DNA from: Deltaproteobacteria bacterium
GTDB taxonomy: Bacteria > UBA10199 > DSSB01
Direction: 5' to 3'
Length of the DNA stretch: 14,804 bases
NCBI GenBank assembly: GCA_020440745.1
Contig: JAGRNM010000014.1
Span: forward strand, 1-14,804
A program made the translations under genes and the position numbers. A model generated the notes under the pieces. It made no database searches. It was given only the letters and a program-made list of their open reading frames with translations, and was not told where the DNA came from. Shown piece by piece: positions 6,933 through 14,492 of the stretch; position 1 is the first letter of the stretch, and the number at the start of each line of letters is the position of its first letter.

Positions 6933-8279
6933 ATGAAAACACTCCGCTCTTCCGATCGCAATTTTAGGTACGAATTTGAAAAAATTCTTAAACGAGGTGA
7001 GGATCTCACTAAAGACGTCTACCGAGAGGTGATTAATATCTTAGAAGAGGTCAAGTTAAGGGGTGATAAGGCTGTCCAAAAGTACACCAAAAAATTTGAC
7101 CGCTTTGAGCTGGAGACTAACCGAATGTTAGTCACTAAGGCCGAAATTAAAAAGGCCTATAAAGAAGTGCCCAAAGAGCATCAAGAGGCCCTTCAATTAG
7201 CGGCTAAGCGCATCGAGGCTTATCATAAAAAGCAAAAGTATCCAGCAGTTGAGATTAAATCCGAGGGAATCAGAGTTGGTCAGCGAGTGACTCCTTTAAA
7301 ACGAGTAGGGGTCTATGTTCCTGGTGGCAAGGCTGCCTATCCTTCTACGGTTTTAATGAATGCCTTGCCAGCCAGGGTAGCAGGTGTAGAAGAAGTGGTT
7401 ATTGCTACGCCCTTTGTGGGTGGCGAGTGTTCTCCTGCTGTTTTGGTGGCTGCTGATATTGCAGGAGTTGACACCATTTATAAAATGGGTGGTGCTCAGG
7501 CTATTGGCGCCTTTGCCTATGGTACGGGGCAAATCAAACGGGTAGACAAAATTGTGGGACCAGGCAACGCTTATGTGGCTCAGGCTAAAAGAGAGGTCTT
7601 TGGCTTGGTAGATGTGGACATGATCGCCGGCCCTAGTGAGGTTTTGATTATTGCCGATCAAGATGCTAGGCCTGATTGGGTAGCTGCTGACATGCTAAGT
7701 CAAGCTGAGCACGACGAAAACGCGGTAAGTGTTTTGGTCACTTTTAACTCCAATTACGCCCATCGGGTAGAAGGAGAGATTCGTCGTCAGTTACGTTTTC
7801 TTAGTCGTCGCAAGATTGCGGAGGCTTCTATTAAAAATAAATCTTTTATTATTGTAGCTAAGGATATCAAAGAGGGCATCGAACTTAGTAACGAGATCGC
7901 CCCAGAGCACTTAGAATTAGCTGTTCAAGATCCAGAAAAATATCTTCCTGAGGTACATAATGCCGGTGCTATCTTCTTAGGTCTAATGACTCCAGAAGTT
8001 TGTGGTGATTATATTGCAGGGCCTTCGCATGTGCTTCCTACAGCAGGTAATGCTCGTTTTGGTTCACCTTTAAGCGTTTTGGACTTTTTAAAGACAAGTT
8101 CGGTGATTTCCTTTGACGAAAAGGCCTTAAGAAAATTTGCACCAACCTTAGAGACTTTGAGTCAGATGGAAGGGCTGGATGCTCACGGTTTAGCCATCAA
8201 GGTACGTCTAGAAGAGCCCAAACCTTCCGAACGGGAACTCAGGAGAGCCCAAGCTAAGGCGGTTAAGAAGAAAGCTTAA
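6933..8279 (+). CDS. hisD: Histidinol dehydrogenase
   Basis: HisD performs the last two steps of histidine biosynthesis, oxidising L-histidinol to L-histidine with two NAD+ and a Zn2+ ion. From ATG 6933 the protein has 448 residues, slightly longer than the usual 430 or so. Motifs include VGVYVPGGKAAYPSTVLM (125-142), KMGGAQAIGAFAYGT (184-198), VGPGNAYVAQAKR (208-220), DMIAGPSEV (229-237), SQAEHD (256-261, Zn ligands Gln257 and His260), NEIAPEHLELA (320-330, catalytic Glu325-His326) and GDYIAGPSHVLPT (358-370, Zn ligand Asp359). His418 matches the last Zn ligand. The C-terminus ends in a Lys/Arg-rich tail (432-448) beyond the usual end. No other his gene is in the window. Confidence 0.96.
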   Translation: MKTLRSSDRNFRYEFEKILKRGEDLTKDVYREVINILEEVKLRGDKAVQKYTKKFDRFELETNRMLVTKAEIKKAYKEVPKEHQEALQLAAKRIEAYHKKQKYPAVEIKSEGIRVGQRVTPLKRVGVYVPGGKAAYPSTVLMNALPARVAGVEEVVIATPFVGGECSPAVLVAADIAGVDTIYKMGGAQAIGAFAYGTGQIKRVDKIVGPGNAYVAQAKREVFGLVDVDMIAGPSEVLIIADQDARPDWVAADMLSQAEHDENAVSVLVTFNSNYAHRVEGEIRRQLRFLSRRKIAEASIKNKSFIIVAKDIKEGIELSNEIAPEHLELAVQDPEKYLPEVHNAGAIFLGLMTPEVCGDYIAGPSHVLPTAGNARFGSPLSVLDFLKTSSVISFDEKALRKFAPTLETLSQMEGLDAHGLAIKVRLEEPKPSERELRRAQAKAVKKKA

Positions 8280-8291
8280 AAGATTTTTTCT

Positions 8292-8330
8292 AAGAGTCTT
8301 TAGGCTCTTGAGTGATTAAAATTATTTTTT
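8292..8330 (+). terminator. Possible terminator after hisD
   Basis: AAGAGTC (8292-8298) pairs with GGCTCTT (8303-8309) around the loop TTTA, giving seven pairs including one U-G. The T-rich stretch (ATTATTTTTT) begins about 12 nt after the stem, so it is not a canonical intrinsic terminator, but it is the only hairpin in the hisD-mgtE gap. Confidence 0.4.
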
Positions 8331-8370
8331 AAGCTTTTTAATTTTTAATCTCTAAATTTTCCTTTTCACT

Positions 8371-9744
8371 ATGTCTTTACCTCGTTCTTTTTTTCTCGAT
8401 CTTATCGAAAAGGATTTTTCCGAGTTTCAAGCTTACTTGGAAAAAGCTAGTGACGAAGAGATTAAGGATCTATTGGAGGAACTCCATCCTGCTGACATTG
8501 CTGATATTGTAGAAGAATTAGACGAAACTAAGCGCACTAGGCTGATGGCTTTGCTGAGTACAGAGTTGGCGGCCGATGTCTTGCCTTTGGTAGAAGAACA
8601 CCGTCAAGGGGAGGTGATGGAGTCCATCGCCGAGGACAAACTACCTGAGATCATCGATGAAATGGACTCAGACGATGTGGCGGATCTCTTAGAAGAACTA
8701 CCAGAAGAAGAAGCCCAAGAAATTTTAGAATCTTTGCCCGAGGAAGAGTCGGCTCCTATGCGACAGCTTTTGAGCTATCCAGAAGACACAGCTGGTGGCT
8801 TAATGCAGTCCGAATTAATTCGTGTTAGTCCAGAAAGTACCTTAGCTGAGGCTGCCCAGGCCATTAGAGAACAAAGTGAAGAAGTGGAGGATGTGCAAAA
8901 TATTTATGTGGTGGATAGTCGAGGGGTTTTGCAAGGGAGTCTACCAATTCAGCGGCTTATTTTAGAAGATCCACAGAAAAAAGTCAGCGAAGTCATGGAA
9001 AAAAAGTTTTTTTCCATACAGCCAGAGGTGGACCAAGAACAAGTGGCTGAGATGTTTAGTAAGTATGATATCTTAAGTCTACCGGTGGTAGATGCTTCTG
9101 GTCTACTCTTGGGTCGTATCTTGGTAGACGATGTGGTGGACGTTATTAAAGAAGAGGCTAGTGAAGATATCTATCGTCTAGCGGGTACAGGCTTAGAAGA
9201 GCATGTTACCGATCCTGCTTTGACTTCTTTACGCATGCGTTTTCCTTGGCTCTTGTTTAATTTATTAACTTCCATTTTGGCCGCCATGGTAGTGGGGCTT
9301 TTTCAAGAAACTTTAGAAAAGAAAGTCTTGTTAGCAGTCTTTATGCCCATTGTGGCGGGCATGGGAGGCAATGCTGGCACTCAAAGTCTGGCTGTTATTA
9401 CTAGAGGGATTGCCTTAGGAGAGGTAACCTTTAAAAATGCTAAAAAGATTTTATTAAAAGAATTACTAGCTGGCACCTTAAATGGAGTGCTCTTAGGATT
9501 AATTATGGCGGGGGTGGCCTATTGGTATGCCAGCGATATGGTTTTGGGTTTGGTTTTGGGTTTGGCATTAATTGCCAATCTCTTTGTGGCGGCTTTTAGC
9601 GGTACAGCGATTCCCTTATTGCTTAAATGGGCTAAGGTAGATCCCGCGCTTGCTAGTGGAGTCATTGTCACGACTGCGACCGACGTAGCAGGCTTTTTTA
9701 GTTTTTTAGGCTTGGCCACCTTGCTGATGGCTTGGTTGCTTTAG
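8371..9744 (+). CDS. mgtE: Magnesium transporter MgtE
   Basis: MgtE is a dimeric inner-membrane Mg2+ channel gated by cytoplasmic Mg2+. The 457 residues show the full layout. An acidic N-domain (about 1-135) carries repeated helical units such as ELHPADIADIVEELD and EMDSDDVADLLEELP. A pair of CBS domains (about 138-262) follows, then five hydrophobic segments (about 290-457). Conserved pore residues are present: PIVAGMGGNAGTQSL (326-340) and TTATDVAGFF (434-443), whose Asp438 matches the pore Mg2+-binding Asp. There is no clear Shine-Dalgarno before the ATG; the preceding bases are pyrimidine-rich. The 91-bp upstream gap is too short and featureless to hold an M-box riboswitch. A strong terminator follows. 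Confidence 0.96.
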   Translation: MSLPRSFFLDLIEKDFSEFQAYLEKASDEEIKDLLEELHPADIADIVEELDETKRTRLMALLSTELAADVLPLVEEHRQGEVMESIAEDKLPEIIDEMDSDDVADLLEELPEEEAQEILESLPEEESAPMRQLLSYPEDTAGGLMQSELIRVSPESTLAEAAQAIREQSEEVEDVQNIYVVDSRGVLQGSLPIQRLILEDPQKKVSEVMEKKFFSIQPEVDQEQVAEMFSKYDILSLPVVDASGLLLGRILVDDVVDVIKEEASEDIYRLAGTGLEEHVTDPALTSLRMRFPWLLFNLLTSILAAMVVGLFQETLEKKVLLAVFMPIVAGMGGNAGTQSLAVITRGIALGEVTFKNAKKILLKELLAGTLNGVLLGLIMAGVAYWYASDMVLGLVLGLALIANLFVAAFSGTAIPLLLKWAKVDPALASGVIVTTATDVAGFFSFLGLATLLMAWLL

Positions 9745-9760
9745 ATTTTTTCTATTATAA

Positions 9761-9790
9761 AAAAAGGGCTATTTTAAAACAGCCCTTTTT
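9761..9790. terminator. Bidirectional intrinsic terminator between mgtE and the 698-residue gene
   Basis: AAAAAGGGCT (9761-9770) and AGCCCTTTTT (9781-9790) are perfect reverse complements of 10 bp around a 10-nt loop. The stem has a GC core, with a U-tract on either strand, so it can stop transcription of mgtE (+) and of the convergent gene (-). Confidence 0.88.
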
Positions 9791-9811
9791 GCTTCTAAAC
9801 TTTTTTTATTC

Positions 9812-11908
9812 TTAGTGGTGATACTCAAGGGTAAAATCACCTGTAAATCCGTTACCATTAATCCAGCTATCGGGATACAACTGATAAATATAGTTGGTGC
9901 CATTAGGTGCTACTACCCGTATATCGTTTTGGTAGTTGGTGCCACTCTCGCTGGTGGCATTAAATTGGTAATCGGGGTAAAGTACCGATAGGTATTTAAC
10001 CACATGCCCAGTCAGCGCACGAGTATTGACTCCACTGGGATTGTTTTTTTGGTTATCAATTAAGCCTCTCATAGTTGCGTCATTTTCTTGAATAAGGTCC
10101 CAAATGACAGCAGGAACAGGTCCATCTTGTCCAGGGCCAAAACCTTGAAGGGTATTTAAATTAATTCCTGCTTGATCTAACCTGTCTAAAAGTTCTTCAA
10201 TAGTAATATCCGAACCGGAGAAAAGTCCCATTAAGCCCACGGCAATCTCATAGTTGGGATTATCCATGATATCTTCCTCAGATTCCACTCCAGCTGTGTC
10301 TGTTGCTGCTTGGACTTCGTTTTCTAGGCTAGTAAGACGGACTTTTCCGCCGGTGACTCTAATTTCAAAAGGAGCATCCACGCCGCCACTATTAAAGAAA
10401 ATAATATGTCTTGGATCTATTGGGAAATTTTCGGGTAATTCTCCAGAGGAACTAATGCCATCATAGACAATACCTAAAAGATCCATCATACGATCTTTAA
10501 GCTGGCCTCTTAGGGATTCGGATGCAGGGTCATTTTGGACCTTGTCAGTCAATTCTTTCAGCTGACTATCGCTATTTAATAAAGCATCTAAGAGTTGATT
10601 GCTAGGAGGCCAGACGCCGTCTTCAATGGTCTGAATAAGACTATCCGACAAATTGACTGCTTGGGTAGCAGGATCAATGCCTAATTCGTCTAGTAAGTTT
10701 AGAAGAGCATCGGGCCATTCTTGATAGCCAGGATTAGGGCCTTCTTCGTTTTCTACTCCGCTTTCTCCCTCAGGGGCGACAGCTTGACCATTAAGAATAA
10801 CGTTTTCAAAAAGACCTTCGGGGATATCTAATTCATTAGAAGGAGTTGGAGGGGTGTCTCCAGCCACCATCCCTCCGATATTTCCTGTTAATCCACCTCC
10901 ATTACCATGGAAGGTTACATTGGACTGGGCGGCATTGAGATAAAGCTTGGAATCGGCGCTGAGATTAAAGGTGACCTTTTCTCCCTCAATAGTAGTAACC
11001 ACGACTTTTAAGCTACCGTCAGGATTTTGCCATAGGTCCACCTTGCTGCTATTCATGACAGACAAACGAGTGTCTCCATAAATATTGTGGGTACGAATGT
11101 CTGTGCTAACACCCAAAGGAGGCCTAAACTCAAATACATCTCCTGCTACTCCATCGTAGTTAGCTACAGTAGGATCGTTTTGGTCCACTGTATAACCTTG
11201 AGGCAAGCCATTGTCGCCGCCAAGGTCTCCTGCCACAAAGTCGCCAATTTCTACTTGGCTAGCCAAATTAGATGGGACTGTGACTTTGTCTGGATCTGCT
11301 ACCTTGAGATTAACCTTAGCATCAGCGGGTAAAATATAGGTGTCTACCTTGCCTGTGACTTCATTGGTGATGTGAATTACAAGGTTTTCTTCAGAAGGCT
11401 TAGAGTCATCTAGGACTACGCGACTGATAGAAACGCTGGCGGAGGTTCTAGAAACATCAAGGGTAAATTCATCTAAGAAGATGCGGCTGGTTCTTCCATC
11501 GCCCATATAACCAGCCCTCGCAGGAGCTTGGTCATAGATGACTTCACCATCAGGAGACAAATATCCACCAAAAAGCGCGCTTGGATCAATAGCTGATCCA
11601 ACATCACCGCTTTGTCCCCAACCGGTACCGCTATCACCCCAGTTACTACTGGCTTGGCTATAAAGGACGCTTTCAGCGTAGGCCATTTTGTTTAAAAACT
11701 CTGTGTAAGCCTCTTGGCTTTCTGGAGGAGTGGCGGTGCCGTTTTGTAGGGCTTGTTGGTAGAGCTTGGCTTGCTCATAAAACTCACGAATAACCTGAAT
11801 GTCCGCCGGACTTAAGCCCGTTTGGCCAGTCACGCCATAGCCACCTTGGTACATATAGTCGACGGAAGGAACGGAAGGAATAGATCCTGGAATACCGGTA
11901 ACGCTCAT
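9812..11908 (-). CDS. Large cysteine-free protein with two internal duplications, function unknown
   Basis: I do not recognise this 698-residue protein. The N-terminus (MSVTGIPGSIPSVPSVDYMYQGGYG) has no signal peptide or membrane helix. A short helical part (about 33-85) is followed by a Gly/Ser/Trp-rich linker (86-105). Two beta-rich units (about 147-228 and 270-351) resemble each other: both run through a GKV/EKV strand, a xL(P/S)AD(A/S)K turn and a final VAGD. Two mainly helical units (about 398-530 and 566-680) also resemble each other, sharing the order LLD, Asp-rich helix, QNDP/KNNP, MMDLLGIVY/VVKYLSVLY and an EIRV/DIRV strand. It is rich in Asp, Asn, Gly and Ser and has no Cys, which suits a secreted or surface protein exported by a route without a cleaved Sec signal. 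That is inference; a large cytoplasmic scaffold is also possible. An unusually strong ribosome-binding site suggests high expression. It is monocistronic, with a terminator behind it. Confidence 0.85.
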   Translation of the reverse strand: MSVTGIPGSIPSVPSVDYMYQGGYGVTGQTGLSPADIQVIREFYEQAKLYQQALQNGTATPPESQEAYTEFLNKMAYAESVLYSQASSNWGDSGTGWGQSGDVGSAIDPSALFGGYLSPDGEVIYDQAPARAGYMGDGRTSRIFLDEFTLDVSRTSASVSISRVVLDDSKPSEENLVIHITNEVTGKVDTYILPADAKVNLKVADPDKVTVPSNLASQVEIGDFVAGDLGGDNGLPQGYTVDQNDPTVANYDGVAGDVFEFRPPLGVSTDIRTHNIYGDTRLSVMNSSKVDLWQNPDGSLKVVVTTIEGEKVTFNLSADSKLYLNAAQSNVTFHGNGGGLTGNIGGMVAGDTPPTPSNELDIPEGLFENVILNGQAVAPEGESGVENEEGPNPGYQEWPDALLNLLDELGIDPATQAVNLSDSLIQTIEDGVWPPSNQLLDALLNSDSQLKELTDKVQNDPASESLRGQLKDRMMDLLGIVYDGISSSGELPENFPIDPRHIIFFNSGGVDAPFEIRVTGGKVRLTSLENEVQAATDTAGVESEEDIMDNPNYEIAVGLMGLFSGSDITIEELLDRLDQAGINLNTLQGFGPGQDGPVPAVIWDLIQENDATMRGLIDNQKNNPSGVNTRALTGHVVKYLSVLYPDYQFNATSESGTNYQNDIRVVAPNGTNYIYQLYPDSWINGNGFTGDFTLEYHH

Positions 11909-11918
11909 GATTTTAAAA

Positions 11919-11925
11919 CCTCCTA
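11919..11925 (-). promoter_or_regulatory. Near-perfect Shine-Dalgarno of the 698-residue gene
   Basis: On the minus strand the sequence reads TAGGAGG, 10 nt before the ATG at 11908. It is the best ribosome-binding site in the window (most genes here have weak ones), so it both fixes the start and suggests strong translation. Confidence 0.8.
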
Positions 11926-12117
11926 AAAAAATGTAGGCTTTTTTGCCTGGAAGTAGTCTTAGTTATTAATTTTAGTTATTTTTAGTATTTAATTCTTCAA
12001 ATTTTAAAGACGAAGAATGTTTAAATCTAACTATTTGATTTTAAAAGATTTTATCAAGTTTTTTTAGGGCTTTTTGAAAGAAACTCTAAAAAATCTGTCC
12101 TCGTCTCAATCTTTTTG

Positions 12118-12158
12118 CTAAGAGGTTTATCGGTCTTAGTAAGGCTAGAAGTGCCTTA
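12118..12158 (+). repeat. Two adjacent perfect hairpins upstream of rnz
   Basis: CTAAGA (12118-12123) pairs with TCTTAG (12134-12139) around a 10-nt loop. Immediately after it, TAAGGC (12140-12145) pairs with GCCTTA (12153-12158) around a 7-nt loop. A T-run begins 10 nt later. They may be leader structure, operators or the end of a small transcript; nothing shows which. Confidence 0.4.
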
Positions 12159-12223
12159 ATATTTCAGATTTTTTTTAAAAAAATTATTTTTTTTAAATCC
12201 TTAATCCATAGAAAGGTTCCCCA

Positions 12224-13159
12224 ATGCGCCTAGTAACTCTAGGGACAGGGGCCGGAAGGCCCACTTTGAGGCGAGCTTCAGCCGCTGTGGCCTTGGAGTT
12301 TGATGGCGATATTTTTCTTTTTGATTGTGGCGAAGGCACTCAATTGCAGCTCATGAAAAGCCGCCTCAGATGGGGTAAGGTTAAGGCTATTTTTATTACC
12401 CATCTTCATGGTGACCACTTTAATGGGCTGGTAGGCCTTTTGGGTACTTTTAGCTTGTCCGAAAGGACTGAGGCCCTGCATGTTTTTGGCCCCTCAGGGA
12501 TGAGCGAGATCTTACGATTAGGCCTTAAAAGACACCAATACTCCTTAAGCTATCCCTGTCATTTTAAAGAAATTAAAGGACCTTCGACACTTTTAGAAAC
12601 CGAGACTTATTGCGTCAAAACTCAAGCCTTAAGCCACGTCATCGAGTGTTGGGGTTATGTTTTTCAAGAAAAAGACTTACCGGGTAAGTTTGACCGAGAT
12701 GCCGCTTTTAGAGCTGGTGTGCCCAGTGGTCCGGTCAGAGGTCGGTTGGTGCGGGGCGAGACTGTCACTTTGGAAGACGGACGGGTATTTAAACCCCAAG
12801 ATTTTGTGGGACCAACCCGTTCTGGACGCTCGGTGGCCTATTGTCTAGACACCCGACCTTGTCAGGGGGCTTTGGACCTTGCTAAAGGAGCTGATGTTGT
12901 TTTGTACGAAAGTACTTTTACCAAGGATATGAAAAAAGAAGCCCATGCTTGGGGACATAGTTGTGCCGAAGATGGAGCGCAAGTGGCTCAAGAAGCTGCT
13001 GCCAAGCATTTAATTTTGACTCATATTTCTCAACGTTATGGAAGTTCTAAAGAACTCTTAGAAGAAGCCAAACCTCATTTTGAAAATACTGTGGTTGCCT
13101 ATGACTTAGATGAGTTTCAAATCGAACGAGGTGGTGGCTTACGTTTAATTGATCGTTAA
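12224..13159 (+). CDS. rnz: Ribonuclease Z (tRNase Z)
   Basis: RNase Z is a zinc metallo-beta-lactamase-fold endonuclease that trims the 3' trailer of tRNA precursors. The 311 residues match the short bacterial form. It shows FLFDCGEGTQLQL (31-43), the zinc motif THLHGDH (59-65, HxHxDH), further ligands His138 (ALSHVIE), Asp209 and His267 (LTHIS), YESTF (228-232) and GHSCAEDGA (244-252). The flexible exosite arm that grips tRNA is recognisable at about 154-195 (GKFDRDAAFRAGVPSGP, then LEDGR). AAAGG lies 8 nt before the ATG. bioA follows 23 bp later on the same strand. Confidence 0.97.
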   Translation: MRLVTLGTGAGRPTLRRASAAVALEFDGDIFLFDCGEGTQLQLMKSRLRWGKVKAIFITHLHGDHFNGLVGLLGTFSLSERTEALHVFGPSGMSEILRLGLKRHQYSLSYPCHFKEIKGPSTLLETETYCVKTQALSHVIECWGYVFQEKDLPGKFDRDAAFRAGVPSGPVRGRLVRGETVTLEDGRVFKPQDFVGPTRSGRSVAYCLDTRPCQGALDLAKGADVVLYESTFTKDMKKEAHAWGHSCAEDGAQVAQEAAAKHLILTHISQRYGSSKELLEEAKPHFENTVVAYDLDEFQIERGGGLRLIDR

Positions 13160-13182
13160 TTATTAAATAAATTTAAAAAATC

Positions 13183-14490
13183 ATGAATCCAGAAAAAATT
13201 GCCCAACTAAAAGAGCAGGATCGCTCCTTGATCTGGCATCCTTTTACCCAAATGCAAGACTATCAGGCGATGGACCCTTTGATTGTGGAGCGAGCCCAAG
13301 GGGTTTATCTTTATGACTTAGAAGGTAAGGCTTATATTGATGGGATAAGCTCTCTTTGGGTTAATGTTCATGGTCATCAAAAAGAGGCGGTGGATCAAGC
13401 CATCCAAGACCAACTAAAAAAGGTAGCCCATAGCACACTCTTAGGCATAGGCAATGTGCCTTCTATTAAGCTAGCTCAAGCTTTATTAAAAATTGCTCCT
13501 TCCAACTTAGCTAGGGTTTTTTATTCTGATAGTGGTTCTACCAGCGTAGAAGTCGCTCTTAAGATGGCCTTTCAATACTGGCAATCTTTAGGAAAAAAAC
13601 AAAAGACTAAGTTTATTTGTTTAGAAAACGCCTATCACGGCGATACTTTGGGATCGGTGAGTGTGGGAGGGATGGAGCTTTTTCACGAAATTTTTCGTCC
13701 TCTGCTTTTTGAGACTATTTTAATTAAGGATTTTTCTTTTAAACAAGCCAAAGTACTTTTTGAAAAACACGCTTTTGAGACAGCGGCTTGTATTGTGGAG
13801 CCCTTGATCCAAGGGGCAGCTGGGATGAGGCTGATGCCAGAAGGTTTTTTAAGTCACTTGCGTGAGCTTTGTGACCAGCATGGGGTTTTATTAATCTGTG
13901 ACGAGGTGGCAACGGGTTTTGGCCGTACCGGTAAAATGTTTGCCGTAGAACATGAAAAAGTCAAACCAGATTTACTTTGTCTAGCCAAAGGCATTAGCGC
14001 CGGTTATTTGCCCTTAGCCGCTACCTTGGCTACTGAAGAAATCTTTCAGGCCTTTTTAGGTCGTCATGAAGAATTTAAGACTTTTTTCCATGGACATAGT
14101 TACACAGGCAATCCCTTAGCCTGTGCAGCAGCTTTGGCTAATTTAAAAATCTTTGAAGAAGAAAAAGTCTTAGAAGCTTTAACAGAAAAAATACAGGTCT
14201 TGGAGCAAGGCTTGCAGGATTTTTTAAAACATCCCCATATAAAAGAAGTCAGGCAAAAAGGACTGATGGCGGGGCTTGAACTCATCAAGGATAAAAAGAC
14301 AGGGGAAGCGTTTTTAGCTTCTGAGCAGATGGGGGCTAAAGTTTGTTATGCTGCCCGTCGACACGGAGCTCTCTTAAGACCGCTAGGGGATGTTTTGGTC
14401 TTAATGCCTCCTTTAGGAATTTCTACTGAGACACTCAAAGAGTTATTAAATATTTTATGGAAGGCTTTGGAAGAAACTTTACCCAGTTAA
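13183..14490 (+). CDS. bioA: Adenosylmethionine-8-amino-7-oxononanoate aminotransferase
   Basis: BioA is a PLP-dependent class III aminotransferase that makes 7,8-diaminopelargonate from KAPA, with S-adenosylmethionine as usual amino donor, in biotin synthesis. The 435 residues match the family. Distinctive BioA signatures are LIWHPFTQM (16-24), SSLWVNVHGH (56-65), YSDSGSTSVEVALKMA (114-129), YHGDTLGS (151-158), CDEVATGFGRTG (239-250, with Asp240 binding the PLP ring) and CLAKGISAGYLPL (266-278, Schiff-base Lys269), plus FHGHSYTGNPLACAAAL (302-318). No Shine-Dalgarno is visible in the AT-rich 23-bp gap after rnz, so coupling to rnz expression is likely. No other bio gene is present. It ends 2 bp from the convergent PilZ gene; the junction TTAAGCTTAA (14487-14496) is a palindrome containing both stop codons. 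Confidence 0.95.
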   Translation: MNPEKIAQLKEQDRSLIWHPFTQMQDYQAMDPLIVERAQGVYLYDLEGKAYIDGISSLWVNVHGHQKEAVDQAIQDQLKKVAHSTLLGIGNVPSIKLAQALLKIAPSNLARVFYSDSGSTSVEVALKMAFQYWQSLGKKQKTKFICLENAYHGDTLGSVSVGGMELFHEIFRPLLFETILIKDFSFKQAKVLFEKHAFETAACIVEPLIQGAAGMRLMPEGFLSHLRELCDQHGVLLICDEVATGFGRTGKMFAVEHEKVKPDLLCLAKGISAGYLPLAATLATEEIFQAFLGRHEEFKTFFHGHSYTGNPLACAAALANLKIFEEEKVLEALTEKIQVLEQGLQDFLKHPHIKEVRQKGLMAGLELIKDKKTGEAFLASEQMGAKVCYAARRHGALLRPLGDVLVLMPPLGISTETLKELLNILWKALEETLPS

Positions 14491-14492
14491 GC

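Larger units (their letters stand above)
11909..12223. other. AT-rich divergent intergenic region
   Basis: This 315-bp non-coding spacer separates the divergent 698-residue gene (-) and rnz (+), so it should hold promoters for both. I found no convincing -35/-10 pair on either strand. It contains three close copies of an AT-rich 9-mer (TTAGTTATT at 11959 and 11972, TTAGTATTT at 11982), two adjacent perfect hairpins at 12118-12158, and long T/A runs near 12168-12200. No ORF is credible. Confidence 0.6.

Noticed and set aside
7353..7661. 102-codon minus-strand ORF inside hisD
   Set aside because: It lies wholly within the clearly conserved hisD frame and resembles no protein family; it is an antisense shadow.
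8280..8370. M-box magnesium riboswitch before mgtE
   Set aside because: The gap is only 91 bp, very AT-rich and has one small hairpin; an M-box is far longer and more structured.
11087..11332. 81-codon plus-strand ORF opposite the 698-residue gene
   Set aside because: It is antisense to a long coding frame with domain structure and has no ribosome-binding site or family resemblance.
11925..11948. Attenuator-like hairpin before the ribosome-binding site of the 698-residue gene
   Set aside because: On the minus strand AGGC/GCCT is followed by a T-run, but the stem is only 4 bp and too weak to support a terminator call.
12124..12160. Sigma-28-like -10 (CCGATAAA) on the minus strand upstream of the 698-residue gene
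   Set aside because: No matching TAAA-type -35 is found at the expected spacing, and the site is over 200 bp from the start codon.
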